A stretch of 64,000 bases of DNA, taken from NCBI GenBank assembly GCA_000469685.2, contig LS997565.1:20729240-20793239 (forward strand). The letters are read 5' to 3'. The notes under the pieces were generated by a model. The model saw only the letters and a program-made list of their open reading frames with translations. It was not told the origin of the DNA and ran no database searches. A program made the position numbers and the translations under genes. Below, piece by piece: positions 52,924 to 64,000 of this stretch (position 1 is the first letter of the stretch; every line of letters starts with the position of its first letter). Source of the stretch: Haemonchus contortus (taxonomy: Eukaryota; Nematoda; Chromadorea; Rhabditida; Trichostrongylidae).

Positions 52924-53018
52924 GTTGCGCCGGCTGTGGCCACCTGCCCGAGCTCCCATTGCATCGGTTGTCCACCGATGCAGTGGGAGCTCGGGCAGGT
53001 GGCCACAGCCGGTGCGAC
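52924..53018. repeat. Long near-perfect GC-rich hairpin
   Basis: Arms of about 43-45 bp read GCCGGCTGTGGCCACCTGCC... and its reverse complement with one or two mismatches, around a 6 base loop (TTGTCC). It could be a small foldback element or encode a hairpin RNA. Nothing in the flanks decides between these. Confidence 0.85.
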
Positions 53019-53019
53019 A

Positions 53020-54630
53020 CTTCCCGTGGTTCGATATATCTTTGAACGGGAAAAGGACTGTAAACGTAAAAGTTGCTTCGCTACTATCATGTATCGTCCA
53101 CGACTGGTGATGGTGACATTTCTTAAACCACGACTGATGATGGTGACACTGATTGTAATTTTATTTCAAGACGAATTATTGAGTGAAATTGAAAAAGAAA
53201 GATTAAATATCATCATTTAAGGTAACCGAACAATAAATTCAGCTTTTTTGTAGCCTTTGCGAGGCTCTCGAAGGATGCTGCGTCCTGCATACTGGCCAGA
53301 TTTCCAGCCTATAACAAGTTCTGTATCATCATGGAAGGAATATTCTCGTAGGCGGAGAACTTCTATAAAGTCGGCAAAAAGTGCTGTTCGTGACCGTCGG
53401 AATGCGCGTTCACAGTGAGTGTTAAGTGTTCCGATATCTTAAGAGGAAAGAGAAAGCTTTTCAGAAATGTTCGAAGTGAGTACGACTTCGAAGTTTTCCT
53501 CGCTGATCGATTCGTGCACAGTGTGCCTGAACGTCCTGCTTTTCGGGTCATATGCTTTGAGTGAGTCAGAAAATACCTTTTTAAACCAATCGGCTATCCA
53601 TAGTTGCTGTTTACCAGAATTTTTTACTGATGAGAGATAGCAAAAAAAAGACCAAACGATCATGGAGTTGGGCTATGGGGTCTTCGCTACTACCTGCTCA
53701 ATGCTCTCTTTACTAGCGATAGATAGCGTCGCCTTATGAGATGCCGGCTGCTAGATGCTGGAAATGACGATTTGCGTTGTTTGCTAGAGGGCAACGGGCC
53801 TAAATTATTTTGTGGAACGAATCAAGTTAACTCCAAGTGCACAAAAAACGGAAAATTTCAGAAAGAAAATCACGTAAAATTTTGGAAAAGCTCAGATCTC
53901 AGATTTGTGTACCCACTTCAGAGACTGAAGGCAGTCACTCTCCATATGCACTCGAAACCGCTGAGCCTTATGAATTAAGGCGTCAGGGCCTGGTTCTGTT
54001 CTGTCAATTCGTTATCGTTCTCGAAATGGGATGACTTCATTTTTGTTGTGGTTTATCGATGCTTTGTTGGGAGTGGGATCAAGTGATGCACCGTCACATA
54101 CGCAGTTCAATACTCGCCCAGGCCTATGAAGTCCTGCGGCACCAGGGAATTGGTACCAGACATATTTAGTACGAAACCCGCGTCTCATATGAAAGTCTGT
54201 ATGAATCTTGTAGACCTTTCATTCCAACACTCACTATCAGCTATTACCGGTCCCGTTCTCTGACCATCTGCCATCCTGTCAAAGTTCCAAAGTTGCGTTA
54301 TTGACAAGAAGGGACCCAGTGATTCTTGCTTCCTGAGCTCTTTCATCAGCTCAAATAATTCTTTTTCGTGGAACGTTATATCATAAGCAGTCACATGCTG
54401 TCGCCTGTCCTTTTCCAAACTTGAAAGCTCTACGTCCAGGACTACGGGAATTGAAAATTTTCAGTCACACAATAATGAGCGCAAATGCTCACATGCATGC
54501 AAACATTTTCCATTTCCATTTGTAACTTTTTTCCTACTTCATACAATCATGAAGCTTTGGTTAATCAAAGGCATATCGTAAATACTTACGGCTATTAAAC
54601 TGCAATGCGATATTTGTCACGGTGACCTGA
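53020..54630. other. No gene recognised
   Basis: Contains a tandem duplication of a 20-odd base motif (CGACTGGTGATGGTGACA and CGACTGATGATGGTGACA, 53100-53150). Near 54400 there is a remnant resembling the 155 bp repeat (GAAAGCTCTACGTCCAGG). No coding frame is supported. Confidence 0.4.
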
Positions 54631-54639
54631 TGAAAATCA

Positions 54640-55690
54640 CTTTATTCCGGAATTGCAATGTGTAAAACATCAAAATCATCGATGTTGGGTGTTTGTTAGG
54701 AAGGCCTGGACTTTCGATGACAGCATCGCAATGGAAAGGCATCGAGTCGATCATTTTTTGAATGGTAGACACTGGCATGACGTCCCCTCCTTCGCTTTTT
54801 GAGCGAATTTCTCTTCGTTGTTTTTGCAAGTTTGCTCGAGAAACGCCTTCTGAGCTCTCTCCGCATGTGCCGTATAGGATTCACATCCGATGACTGGCTT
54901 GACCTCTTGCTGTTCGCTGAAGGCCGCCTTCACAACTATTGAGATGTGTTTCGAATCTTTATCATGCTGCAGGATCTATCCTGCCGGCATGTGATGCTGT
55001 ACCCAGTCAATACGATGTTGGAGGTTTTTGTACTACACCCGTGCCATCGTGCCGTCAATTTTCGAAATATGGCCATTCCGTTCGAGGAGAATGCACCATA
55101 TACCATCACACTTCCTCCACCATGCTTGGTTGTGGATAGGGTGTATTTGCATTGAAAGTTTCCTAAGATGGACATCGTCCGCACCGTATACCATTGCTTC
55201 CATACTAATTGAATTTGCTGCGATGTGTAGAAGGAACTCTGCTGCAGACAAACGACGTCCATTTTAGATGACTCTGGCTCGCTCTCCTACTTTTTGGGCT
55301 GATGAACGGCTTTTTGGTCAGTCGCCTCCTATAGATACCAGCACTGTTCAGGTGCCTCCTATAGTCTGTCGGCTAGCAATGGTGCCATCGCTAACGCTGA
55401 ACTCAGCGGCAATGTCAGCCACAGTAAAGCGGTGATCAGTCCCCGACCGAGGTGTGATTCGTTTGTCCTGGGCTGATAAATTACATCGTAGTCTTCCCGT
55501 TCTCTAAACATTGCAAGCAGAGTTTTTGACCTGCTAGCATGGGACAAACGAAGAAATGGTATGCTGTGGGTTTCTAAAATCCATGAAATGTCCGTGACTT
55601 TCATGCCTGATTCCTTCATATGTACTGTTGCCACCCGAACTCCCTGTGTGACTACTGTCCTTCTATGCATTCCATGCCTTGAGTGTACAA
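54640..55690 (-). pseudogene. Tc1-family transposase relic
   Basis: Read on the minus strand in changing frames, the pieces occur in the right order for a Tc1-type transposase. These are DHRFTVADIAAEFSVSDGTI (N-terminal DNA-binding part, about 55440-55380), then TKKPFISPKSRRARVI (about 55310-55265). KHGGGSVMVYGAFSSNGMA (about 55130-55075) is the hallmark around the second catalytic Asp region, and KMIDSMPFHCDAVIE (about 54750-54710) is the C-terminal end. Stops and frameshifts are frequent. A TIR-like end (AGACTCTTGACCACTACTGTA) lies at 55912-55932, but the opposite end was not found. Confidence 0.72.
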
Positions 55691-56675
55691 GTATTAACGT
55701 CGAGCACAAATGGGATGCAAAAAACGCAATTATCGCTAACCTCGCAATCAGAAAAAAAATCGCTTCTGTAGTAGAACCTCTGCGCGTAGTCACCTGATAC
55801 CCAGTCTTGAAACCAAAAAGTATAACTGGTTTGGCTCGAGGTGAGGTTTGATACATCAAAATTTTTCTTTATTAGGGAAAAAGTTACGATTGGAAAAGCG
55901 TTTCACGGAAGACTCTTGACCACTACTGTAAAACTGGATATTGTGTGATTATTCAAATCCTCAGTCAAATTAATCTATGCTCTTTTATAGTTCTCGTCGA
56001 GGCGCTCTGAATTGTGCGCATGCCCATCGATTTGCCGGTGATATTCCGCTGATATTATCGATATTTGACTGTGGATATATCTGCTTCATTGAAATAAGTG
56101 GAGAGTCGATCGATCTGAATCAGTACCTTGAAAATCTCCGTAAAGGGTCGCAATGAAGATCTGGCTGACATTTGGTTTTTTTTTAGCCTGCCCCTTTCCT
56201 TTCAGTATGAGCAATGGTCGAGCTTGGTTCGGGAAGTGTCTTTGCAGTATAACTCTTTTCCGTTTCGATCTCATCATTCCTGCTGCGTTTCTAATCTTCT
56301 GTATGTTTCCATATACATATTCTTGACCTATAATCGAGGAGAAGGTGATTCATGTCAATGCAGCGTTTTTTGACTTATACTTTTAGTTTTCAACACTGAC
56401 CACACTTTCTCGCATCACATATGACTTTTTTCCTGTTTTCGTTTATATGAATGTTGCTCCTTTTCTACATCACTACCTTTTCTCTATGGAAGGCTTTGGT
56501 TGAGCAGAATTCAGAATTCGAATTGGATGATATAGGCAACACTGTTGTTCACTTTGTTTGCGCCATCACTTGTGTTTGATTCTTGCTATGATTTGTTTTC
56601 TCAAAATAATGAGATATTGATAAATATGTAACTTCAGTAACAACGAGTAGGATATATCATCGGCTACCTTACATA

Positions 56676-57199
56676 CAGTAGCGCTCAGAAGTCTTCGAAG
56701 AAATGCTTTGGCGCTTTTTCGTTCATAACTTTTTTGTTAGTAGACCAAATCGCGCAAAATTTGGATATGTTTATCTAGAGCATATTTCACCCTACCCAAC
56801 ACAAACTGACTGCGAAGCTGCAATATTCACAGATAAAGCGAGGTGTTTGTTGCGCTAGCAGATTTTGCTGAAAGTAAAGTTGTTGACGTCTGCACTTATT
56901 CGCACCTTATGTGCGTTTTTCTCATCTATTGTGTTCTGCATTACCGCTCGTACACTTTAGACATGGCAAAAAGGAAAGATATTCTAGAGGGGCCATCAAC
57001 TGTATTTTCAGTCGATTTGAGTTCATCCTCTTTGGAATATCTGGAACATGATCGGATTGCAGGTTAATAGTGGTAAACATTCACAATACACCCACGCTCC
57101 AAATATAGAAATTGGCATGATTAGATAAAGTAGGAAAGGAAATACGACTTAAAAGTACGGCTGAAGAATCATTTCACCGAAGACTTTTGAGCGCTACTG
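56676..57199. mobile_element. Tc1-type MITE with TA duplication
   Basis: The ends are inverted: CAGTAGCGCTCAGAAGTCTTCG at the left and its near reverse complement at the right, each flanked by TA. The roughly 520 bp interior has a short frame starting MAKRKDILEGP near 56960 but no transposase motifs. The relic end at 55932 resembles this TIR, so the two may belong to one family. It lies about 20 bp from the next mariner. Confidence 0.75.
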
Positions 57200-57220
57200 T
57201 ATGTATCTTTGTTTAATATA

Positions 57221-58495
57221 CAGGGTTGGCCATAATTATAGCGACAAAACTTGCTGCAGTTAGCGTTCATTCTATCGCGCACAAAACGCGCCAGTTTTAT
57301 GGATTTTTCAATCCCATCATTTTTTCTAAATCCTGTCAAAATTTGGTTAAATTTGGTCCATTCATAGTGAAATGGTGAAGCCTTCTCCTGATCGTTCCGC
57401 TATCGTTCGTCTGCACAAAGCCGGCCGCCCACCCGTCACGATCGCTAAAGACCTCGGCATCCACCGCAGCGTCGTGTATCGCACACTCCAACGTTACTGA
57501 AAGCTTGGTGGACTCCAAGACCACCGAAGAAGTGGAAGACCTCGTACTGCTCTCACGCCGAAGGTCGTCGAGTTCGACTCGGAGCATCTCGACAATGGCT
57601 CGCGACATGGGAATCTCGCGGAAGTCAATGGAAAGGGTCGTCCACGAAGACCTCAAGATGTGTCCCTACCGTACTCGAAAGGCTGCTATCCTCAGCGCCT
57701 CGAATCAGCAGGCGCGAGTCAAGAAGTGCCGACAGCTTTTGCTTCGGACGCGCAACAAGGGCCACCACTCGATTGTCTTTTCGGATGAGAAGCTCTTCAC
57801 GTCGAGCAGCAGTTCGACGCTCAGAACGTCAGAGAGATCGCAAGGAATGCCGAGGAAGCCGACTAGAAGGGAAGAGTCGTTCACCGGGCCGCACACACTG
57901 TTCAAGTCATGGTTTGGACAGGGATGTGTGCCTCGGGGAAGACGCTGATGATATTCGTCGACCCCGGCGTCAAAATTTACAAAGATTACTACCTGAAGAC
58001 GATTCTAGAAGATGCTCTACTCCCATGGGCGAATTCCAACTTCAACGGCCGCCCCTGGACATTCCAGCAAGATTCGGCGCCCGCTCACAAGGCCAAGATC
58101 GTCCAAGCGTGGTGCAAGAGCGAACTCTCCGACTTCATCTCGGCAGAAGAATGGCCGGCATCGTCACCGGATTTAAACCCACCGGACTATAACTTGTGGT
58201 CCCACCTCGAGAGCAAGGCCTGCGCCACTTCTCACCCCAATTTGGATTCTCTGAAGGCTTCGCTGACCCGAGAATGGGACGAAATCGACGACGCACTCCT
58301 GCGTCTGATCATCGACGCCTTTCCCAAGCAACTCCGCGCTGTGGTCAGTGCCAAAGGTGGCCGAATCGAGAAGTAACTTATGATTATTAATGTACCAGTT
58401 TTTATTTAATAAATGTGATGTTCATGATTCGTTTGCACTTTTGCTTTCTGAGATATAAGATGAAAACCTTGTCGCTATATTTATGGCCAACCCTG
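57221..58495 (+). mobile_element. mariner-type transposon (second family)
   Basis: The terminal inverted repeats begin CAGGGTTGGCCATAATTATA (left) and match the right end with one change. TA duplications lie at 57219-57220 and 58496-58497. The 1275 bp length and plus-strand transposase are typical of the superfamily. This family is distinct from the copy at 46831. Confidence 0.92.
57372..58376 (+). pseudogene. mariner-type transposase, broken by stops and frameshifts
   Basis: The frame starts MVKPSPDRSAIVRLHKAGRP with a helix-turn-helix and a GRPRTALTP linker. It has a TGA at 57498-57500, moves to another frame near 57580 (MARDMGISRKSMERVVHEDL ... IVFSDEKLFT, first catalytic Asp), and shifts back near 57800. 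A TAG follows at 57864-57866. The C-terminal 150 residues are intact: FQQDSAPAH holds the second Asp and WPASSPDLNPPDYNLW the third, about 32 residues apart by my count. It ends KGGRIEK at 58376. The catalytic triad is present but the frame is not continuous, so the copy is inactive. Confidence 0.9.
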
Positions 58496-58499
58496 TACG

Positions 58500-59220
58500 T
58501 ATGAATGTTAGTGCGATGGCTCTTGTCGTTATACCCGAAGTTGTGTAGCAATTCTCAGCCTATTGGTAAACCACAAGGCGTAGACTTATGCTTCAATGAT
58601 AAATTTCTTCGTACCAAAAATCTTATCGCATTCCAGCCGTGTTTCAAGTCCCTTCGTCTAACAATTATACATAACTGCACTACTGATTAGGGTTGTCTCA
58701 TAATGGCAGGGAAAAACGCCCCTTTCATGAGCGTTTGTTCGCTCTCGTGATAACCGTATACATGCCTTAATGTTCATTCGCTGATCTCCTGTTGATCAGA
58801 CTATTCGTCCACTGATCGAACAGATGTACAAGCGAAGCAGTTTTTATACTCCAATCATCAGATTTATGGAGTTGACGTTTGAGGTAGCAGTCGCAGTGGA
58901 GCTTTCGAGGCACATATGGGGAGTTTGCCCTAGCTCATAAGTACTTGCATGCATAGAGTTAATGGAACCACCGTATTACCATTGACCGAAACAACAGGAC
59001 ATACATTGAATCCACGATATTCCATCGCCTCTGTTACTGTTTGGAGGAATGCCTTAGAAGACGCCCACTGCTTGGAACTATACAGAATGAGATCCCAATG
59101 AAGATTCTAGAGAAATTTATTTCTATTTTGTCCTTTTTGATGTCAGTTGCTCAACAGCTGATTGGATTTTATTCAAGTATAGCCATTTGATAGAGGCACT
59201 CCAATATGTACTGTTTTCGA
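58500..59220. other. No gene recognised
   Basis: One plus-strand frame (58505-58690) has no motif or clear splice sites. Confidence 0.35.
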
Positions 59221-59221
59221 T

Positions 59222-59505
59222 TTCAGAAAAGTTTCGAACTTTTCGGTTTCAGAAATAGTACACGTTGGTATAGTGCACCCATGAAGTACGTTCCATCTTG
59301 CATCAGGCCCCAGACCTATATTTTTGATCCCTCGGTGCCACTCCTACTAAAGGCTTGGTTGGTGATAGTAGACCCTGCTGTTGCAACTGGATTGCATTGG
59401 ATCAAGCCTTGTTATTACGGAAGGATTCCACAATATGATTTGGTCCCATCGTCTTTGAGTTGCATACCGGGCAATGAGGTCTATATTGTTCATGTCGCGC
59501 AGGTT
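59222..59505 (+). CDS. Unrecognised coding exon candidate
   Basis: Bounded by a GATTTCAG acceptor and a CAG/GTTCGT donor, this exon-like stretch stays open for about 94 codons. It reads FELFGFRNSTRWYSAPMKYV ... IFDPSVPLLLKAWLVIVDPA ... KPCYYGRIPQYDLVPSSLSC. Composition is protein-like, but I recognise no family. Possible partner exons lie at about 59940-60081 (ending DGSVEDEHWK before GTAAGG) and about 60312-60410. It could be a later part of the TSEN54-like gene or a separate gene; neither is shown. Confidence 0.35.
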
Positions 59506-60983
59506 CGTTATTCCTCAGAAACGGTGCAATCGGCAGCGCTGGTGGTTTCAAAGGTCTCTAGCAGGCAGAGGAGCATTTCCCTTCACAGATATCGACGCAT
59601 TACTGTTCTCTCGAGCTTCAAATGATTAATCTTGTTGTTTGTTTGTACACTGGTGTGCAAAACTTAGGGACGAGTTGAATAATGTGACGTAAAGCATTAG
59701 GAACTAGGTGGAAATAAATGAAAGCGTGGGAGCGTATTTCTGTCCCATAACAATTGTGCACAACAAGCTGGACTTACCGTATGAGAATAGTTCGAATAAG
59801 GTGCAAAATATAGCCGCCCGCGCAAATCGAGGCAGTTGATACGTAGGAGCAAGTGTTAAGAGTAGTCAGCGGTATTTAGAAGAGAAACGTGGTCGCAGAC
59901 AGCAGCAGCACCCATGCAGTCGATGTCGTATTCCACTGCACTGATATTAAATATTATAATTGAAACCGCAAAACCTATTCATGATTCAAATGTAATCGTT
60001 TCGAAACCACGATCGAAACCACGAGGTGTGCGGAAAGCACCCGATGGCAGCGTAGAAGACGAGCATTGGAAGGTAAGGAGCAGCGAGTGGAAGGGTCAAC
60101 TGCTTTCTGGCCGGTTTTTGTTGATGTCTCTGAGGTACTGACATAACTGGTACAGTATGCGTTTAGGTTGCGCGCCTCATAGCTGGCTTGGCTCGGTAGC
60201 CTAGTATCATGCCATCATGCGCCAGTCATGTTTTTTATACCTACGTGACAAACGCACTCTCCTTTCCTAGCGAAAAAGGTCTTCACATATTGCCGGAAAA
60301 TCCGGACTGCTGGAACCAGTACCTATCCGTGATCCTATCTATTATATGACTTGCAAACAGTTCGAAATGCCGTTTGATAAAACATATATTTTTCTGTTTG
60401 TTCCAAAGGAAGTAACCGATATTGTCATCATCATATTAGTTTTTTTCGTGCATATTCATTTAAAGGAGTCTGACTCGCTGATTCATTTGCTTGGTGTTCC
60501 CCAGATTACGGCCTTGCCCAGTGGTTGCATCTACTCTGTCTGCATAATAAGCCAATGCGGGAATATGTTGGTGTCGGCTAGGGTACAGAGTTAGTTCATG
60601 TCACTAACTCTCCAATTTTGTTGACGGTATGTTTTACCGTTTCGCTTGATCTTGTCATCTCATAATGTACAATAGCAATGAATACTAAGTGATAACAAGT
60701 GCTTGTTAAACCTCATTAACCATTTACTATGATGTGTGTATATGCTTAACTGGGTGAATTTCATTTCCTAGCTACCTTTTCTGTTGAGAAGAGCTGATGC
60801 TCCCTCCTCCTACGCTAAGGGTATCTGAGCACACCTACGCGCATAAGAAATACTCATGTGAAAAACTCCAATCAGCCTTTATATTCTAAAGCGCAAGCAA
60901 AATGGACGTTGAGAGTATCAATAGAACAAGTGTCTTCGTGAACAGTGGCAAATAGTGCGCTTCGCTGTCCGGCCTTTTCTTAA

Positions 60984-62756
60984 CACATTGCGTACCGAGT
61001 GCATGGTGATGCACTCATATACTTGCGCGCGTGGCCACGTGCATCACATGGTGATGCATGAAATTCACACTCAAATTTCTACTTTCTTTATGAAGTAATA
61101 CTAGTCAAAATTTACAAACATATGTTTTCGAACATGCTGAACACCATATCTGCTCGGGACTCCAACAGCTGAGAGAATATGGAGCGTCCATACACCATAA
61201 TATTAATCACGAATCTAACGCTACTAACAAGTTTTATTGTAGCATTTCTTCTGTACTCTTGTGAACTAATTATAATAATCATTGTACTCGTATCCGAACT
61301 AATACAACCGGTTCGTTGATTGGACTAGAGATCGTAAAGGGGCAGTTATGAAATTGTTAACTCGTGAAAACAAAATAATATATAGGCAATTGTACTGGAA
61401 TTCAAAAACATGGCTCATAGTGAAAATGAAAACTCGTAAAAGAAAGTAATAGCGAATTCGCAACTACTAGTCTTCGAGTTGAATCAAAAGAAATGAATGA
61501 CTCGTAATTTTAGATAAGACAAAATCCCATAACCTTCAGCTGGAAAGTGATAACAGATGAAAAGGGATAATAGCTAACATCCCAAATGAACATGATAGTT
61601 GGTAGCAATTCAAGCAGTGATATTTTCTACATTTCGGGTTCACTGCGATGCTTTCGAACTTGCGTAAGGGGCGCCGTGTTCTAACCTTCTATAGCACTCC
61701 ATACACCGGCTACGGTGTTCTCGCTTAGGTTCACGGACTGTCCGCAGCTGATGTTTCAATGTTGCTTGTGTGGAAATGTCCATCCAATATCGACTCTATG
61801 ATCCTCGATTTGAATTCCCTGATAGAGATCTTTTCGTTGACCAAGGAACAGATATACCATGCGTTGACGACAAACGGCATAATTCTTGTAGACCAGTATT
61901 CTTTGAGACGAGACCTCTTCTCGATGCTCATATGAAAACAAATGGCTAAGAACTTGTGAAACTCCTGCTCTTCGTACACAGACCAAGTCGAATACTTGGC
62001 GGGTCCATAACAGTTCGATTCTCCAATCACCAGTTTAACCAATTCGTCTGTCATGAATAACTTGTAGAAACTCATTGGATTGCTGAATGCATAGACATCG
62101 ACGTTTCGGACTCCACAATCCTTGGTAAAAGGTACTACACTTGGTTGAACTATAGTCGAGGACCAACCAGCGTCAGACTCCCCTTCACTATCTTCATCAT
62201 CACTTGATTCAATGGCATCAGCGAGCAAACCATCGCGAGCTCCTGAAACATCTTAATCGTCTGCTTCTATCAATAAGCAGTTGCACAAATGAGTTCTCCA
62301 AGGCTTCCATCTGGAATATTACCAGAATCGATAGCAGAACTTCACTGGACTTAAAGTTGCTCTCCTGGAATGAGACGAGGGGACATAAAGTCGATGTGTG
62401 GGAAGAAGCGCACCTTTTGCCTGATCGGAACACCTTAAAGTCAAGAAAATTCGGCCAGTTGGAATTGTCATCGCAAGATTCAGCATTAAGTAGTTTTATC
62501 AGATTTAGATTTAGCACGCACAGTTGACCAACAAAATATCTCTTAAACCACAGAGTGTTAGGCAGGTATGTTGATTTCCATATGCGAAAACATTATAGGA
62601 AAAAATCGGATCCCAATAATAGAGAATTCACAATGTTAGATAAAAACCGTTCCATGAGGCCAAATGCATCACATGGTGATGCACGCCGCGGGCCGAACCA
62701 AAAATCGCTTGGCCACGCGCATGGGAAAATCGCCGAGGGCGCCGGTACGCAACGTG
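60984..62756 (-). mobile_element. piggyBac-type transposon, internally deleted
   Basis: The left end follows TTAA (60980-60983) and starts CACATTGCGTACCG. The right end is the inverted CGGTACGCAACGTG followed by GTAA, a one-base change from TTAA. Sub-terminal TGCATCAC/GTGATGCA palindromes occur at both ends (61005-61055 and 62664-62685) with GCGCGTGGCCA boxes. TTAA targets and short TIRs with internal repeats are typical of piggyBac. At 1.77 kb it is shorter than autonomous copies. Confidence 0.82.
61731..62228 (-). pseudogene. piggyBac transposase, N-terminal part
   Basis: The 165-codon minus-strand frame starts with an acidic tract (SSDDEDSEGESD). It then reads NPMSFYKLFMTDELVKLVIG and EFHKFLAICFHMSIEKRSRL, then LKEYWST, the order of the DDE_Tnp_1_7 family N-terminal half. 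The catalytic aspartates lie further downstream in this family and are absent; the frame ends at 61731 in unrelated sequence. The start ATG is not certain. Confidence 0.82.
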
Positions 62757-62944
62757 GTAATGGGGATTGATATGGAGGAAGCGCTGTTTGAGCGACTGCT
62801 TATTCTTCATTACATTTGCAATTATATGTTTTTGCCTTATTTTCTAGATTCAGAAAACCAGCTGATTCCCCTGCAATGACTGAACAATTAAGTTCTTGAA
62901 AAATTTTTATTTATTAATTTTAATTAATTTTTTAAAAATTTAAT

Positions 62945-63014
62945 TTGGGAGTTCAGAAAAAGTAGGTAGTGAAAAATTTAATTTTTCACTACCTACTTTC
63001 TCTGAACTCCCAAA
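62945..63014. repeat. Hairpin with ~33 bp arms
   Basis: TTGGGAGTTCAGAAAAAGTA... and its reverse complement ...TACTTTCTCTGAACTCCCAA meet at an AT-rich centre (AAAATTTAATTTT). It lies just outside the piggyBac copy and looks like a small MITE. Confidence 0.85.
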
Positions 63015-64000
63015 TAGTTTCTTTGATCCAATTGTAAGATGTCGAAAGTTGAATTGAGATGTTGAAAAACGAAGGGATGTCGAAAGACATCAAGCGTTAC
63101 ACTCATTCAGCCTAACCCAAAGGGAGTACAATGAATTTCGTGACACAGCAATTTGAAAGGAATTGTGCCTGAGGATCTTTGCTGCTTTAATTGAAATCCT
63201 TCTTCATCACTAAAACCTATCGAAATCTTCAAACTTGCCTATTCACTTCAAACACAGAACTCTTAAAGTGATTCACGTACTTTCTATGCGGCAAAACTGC
63301 TAAGATCCAACAAATCAGCCATTTCATATCAATTGTCTTCATAAATGCGCGTAAAAATTTTGCTTATAAAATTGAGCACAAGCTTAATTTTGTCTTATGA
63401 AGACTAGTAATTAATGGAGTTGAACTGCTCATTTTTTGGATAGATGGTTTTTGTATTTTCTGTTGTATCCAAAATACGTTTTTAATGAAGTGAAATTGCA
63501 AATTTTTTGTACCAATTGGTTTTTGTGCTTTTTTTGCTATACGGAATACGTTATTAGTTCCTGATCATTCTAGTAATCCAACGTAAATGGTTTTTCCTCA
63601 GAGAGCATCGGGTTGACCCACCAGTGAACACTTGACGAGAAACCTATTGCCTTGGAATTGATTCGCTTGAATGGATTTTTGAGTGGCCTTGATTTGATTG
63701 ATATAATCGGGTGCTGTTCATAGCTTGCAATGCTAGCTGACAATGAAAACCTGAAGGTCCATGAGTTAGTTCCTCTTGTCTTTTACTCGACCTGGTTATT
63801 ATTTGTTACCTATTTCTATGACAGAAGCGGATACTCATCACTATGTATACTACCGAAAACATTTACGCATGTGTGTGATAGTAGGATTGTTAGGATTTTC
63901 TCTGAAACAAAAATTTGACGAGCAATGAGTCCTTCTGAGGGAAGCGACGAAAGAGACTTCCGAAGGTAAGGTCCTTGAAGGTAATGCTGCCGATCTGCAG
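63015..64000. other. No gene recognised
   Basis: AT-rich with short frames. The final stretch from about 63905 has an ATG-led open frame (MSPSEGSDERDFR) reaching a GTAAGG donor at 63966 and could be a first exon of a gene beyond the window. That is a guess. Confidence 0.3.

Noticed and set aside
52714..53220. Overlapping frames of about 100 codons on both strands
   Set aside because: Both strands are open because of the GC-rich hairpin at 52924-53018; a palindrome makes matching frames on each strand.

Overview
The window looks like nuclear DNA of a nematode, probably a clade V (strongylid/hookworm-like) parasite. Genes are cut into small exons by short GT-AG introns, most with a TTTCAG-like acceptor. 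Long CR1-, RTE- and Penelope-type retroelements, mariner/Tc1/piggyBac elements and foldback repeats fill the space between them. The taxon is inferred from gene structure and protein resemblance only. I found no rRNA, tRNA, spliced-leader RNA, CRISPR or operator-type signals.

Layout. 1-5000: RTE-like reverse-transcriptase debris, then a 3.4 kb palindromic array of repeat units. 6290-14745: an intact 11-exon pepsin-family aspartyl protease gene (7670-13769, 384 codons). Its sixth intron holds a CR1-like non-LTR retrotransposon with two ORFs. 14455-24400: pieces of a second, tandemly duplicated copy of the locus. This copy has lost nearly all of the protease but keeps more of an unrecognised minus-strand gene (23281-24191), of which copy 1 keeps only a fragment. 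A Penelope-like element with 154 bp inverted ends and a hammerhead-ribozyme-like motif lies between (19671-21251). 25051-35486: a roughly 41-exon DENND4-type gene, a Rab-GEF family with MABP, DENN and PPR-like parts. It needs two GC-AG introns and carries a one-base frame break at an A6 run. 37537-42339: five exons resembling the tRNA-splicing endonuclease subunit TSEN54, with a repeat-filled first intron and no 3' end found. 42340-64000: mostly repeats. They include a minus-strand mariner (46831-48110), a Tc1-family relic (about 54640-55690), a TA-flanked MITE-like unit (56676-57199), a second mariner (57221-58495) and an internally deleted piggyBac (60984-62756), plus one or two unrecognised exon candidates near 48.3 kb and 59-60 kb.

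The three recognised cellular genes (secreted or lysosomal protease, membrane-traffic regulator, tRNA processing) have no evident functional link. What connects the region is duplication and transposon activity: reciprocal loss after duplication, an intronic LINE, and repeat arrays in inverted orientation around the TSEN54 exons.
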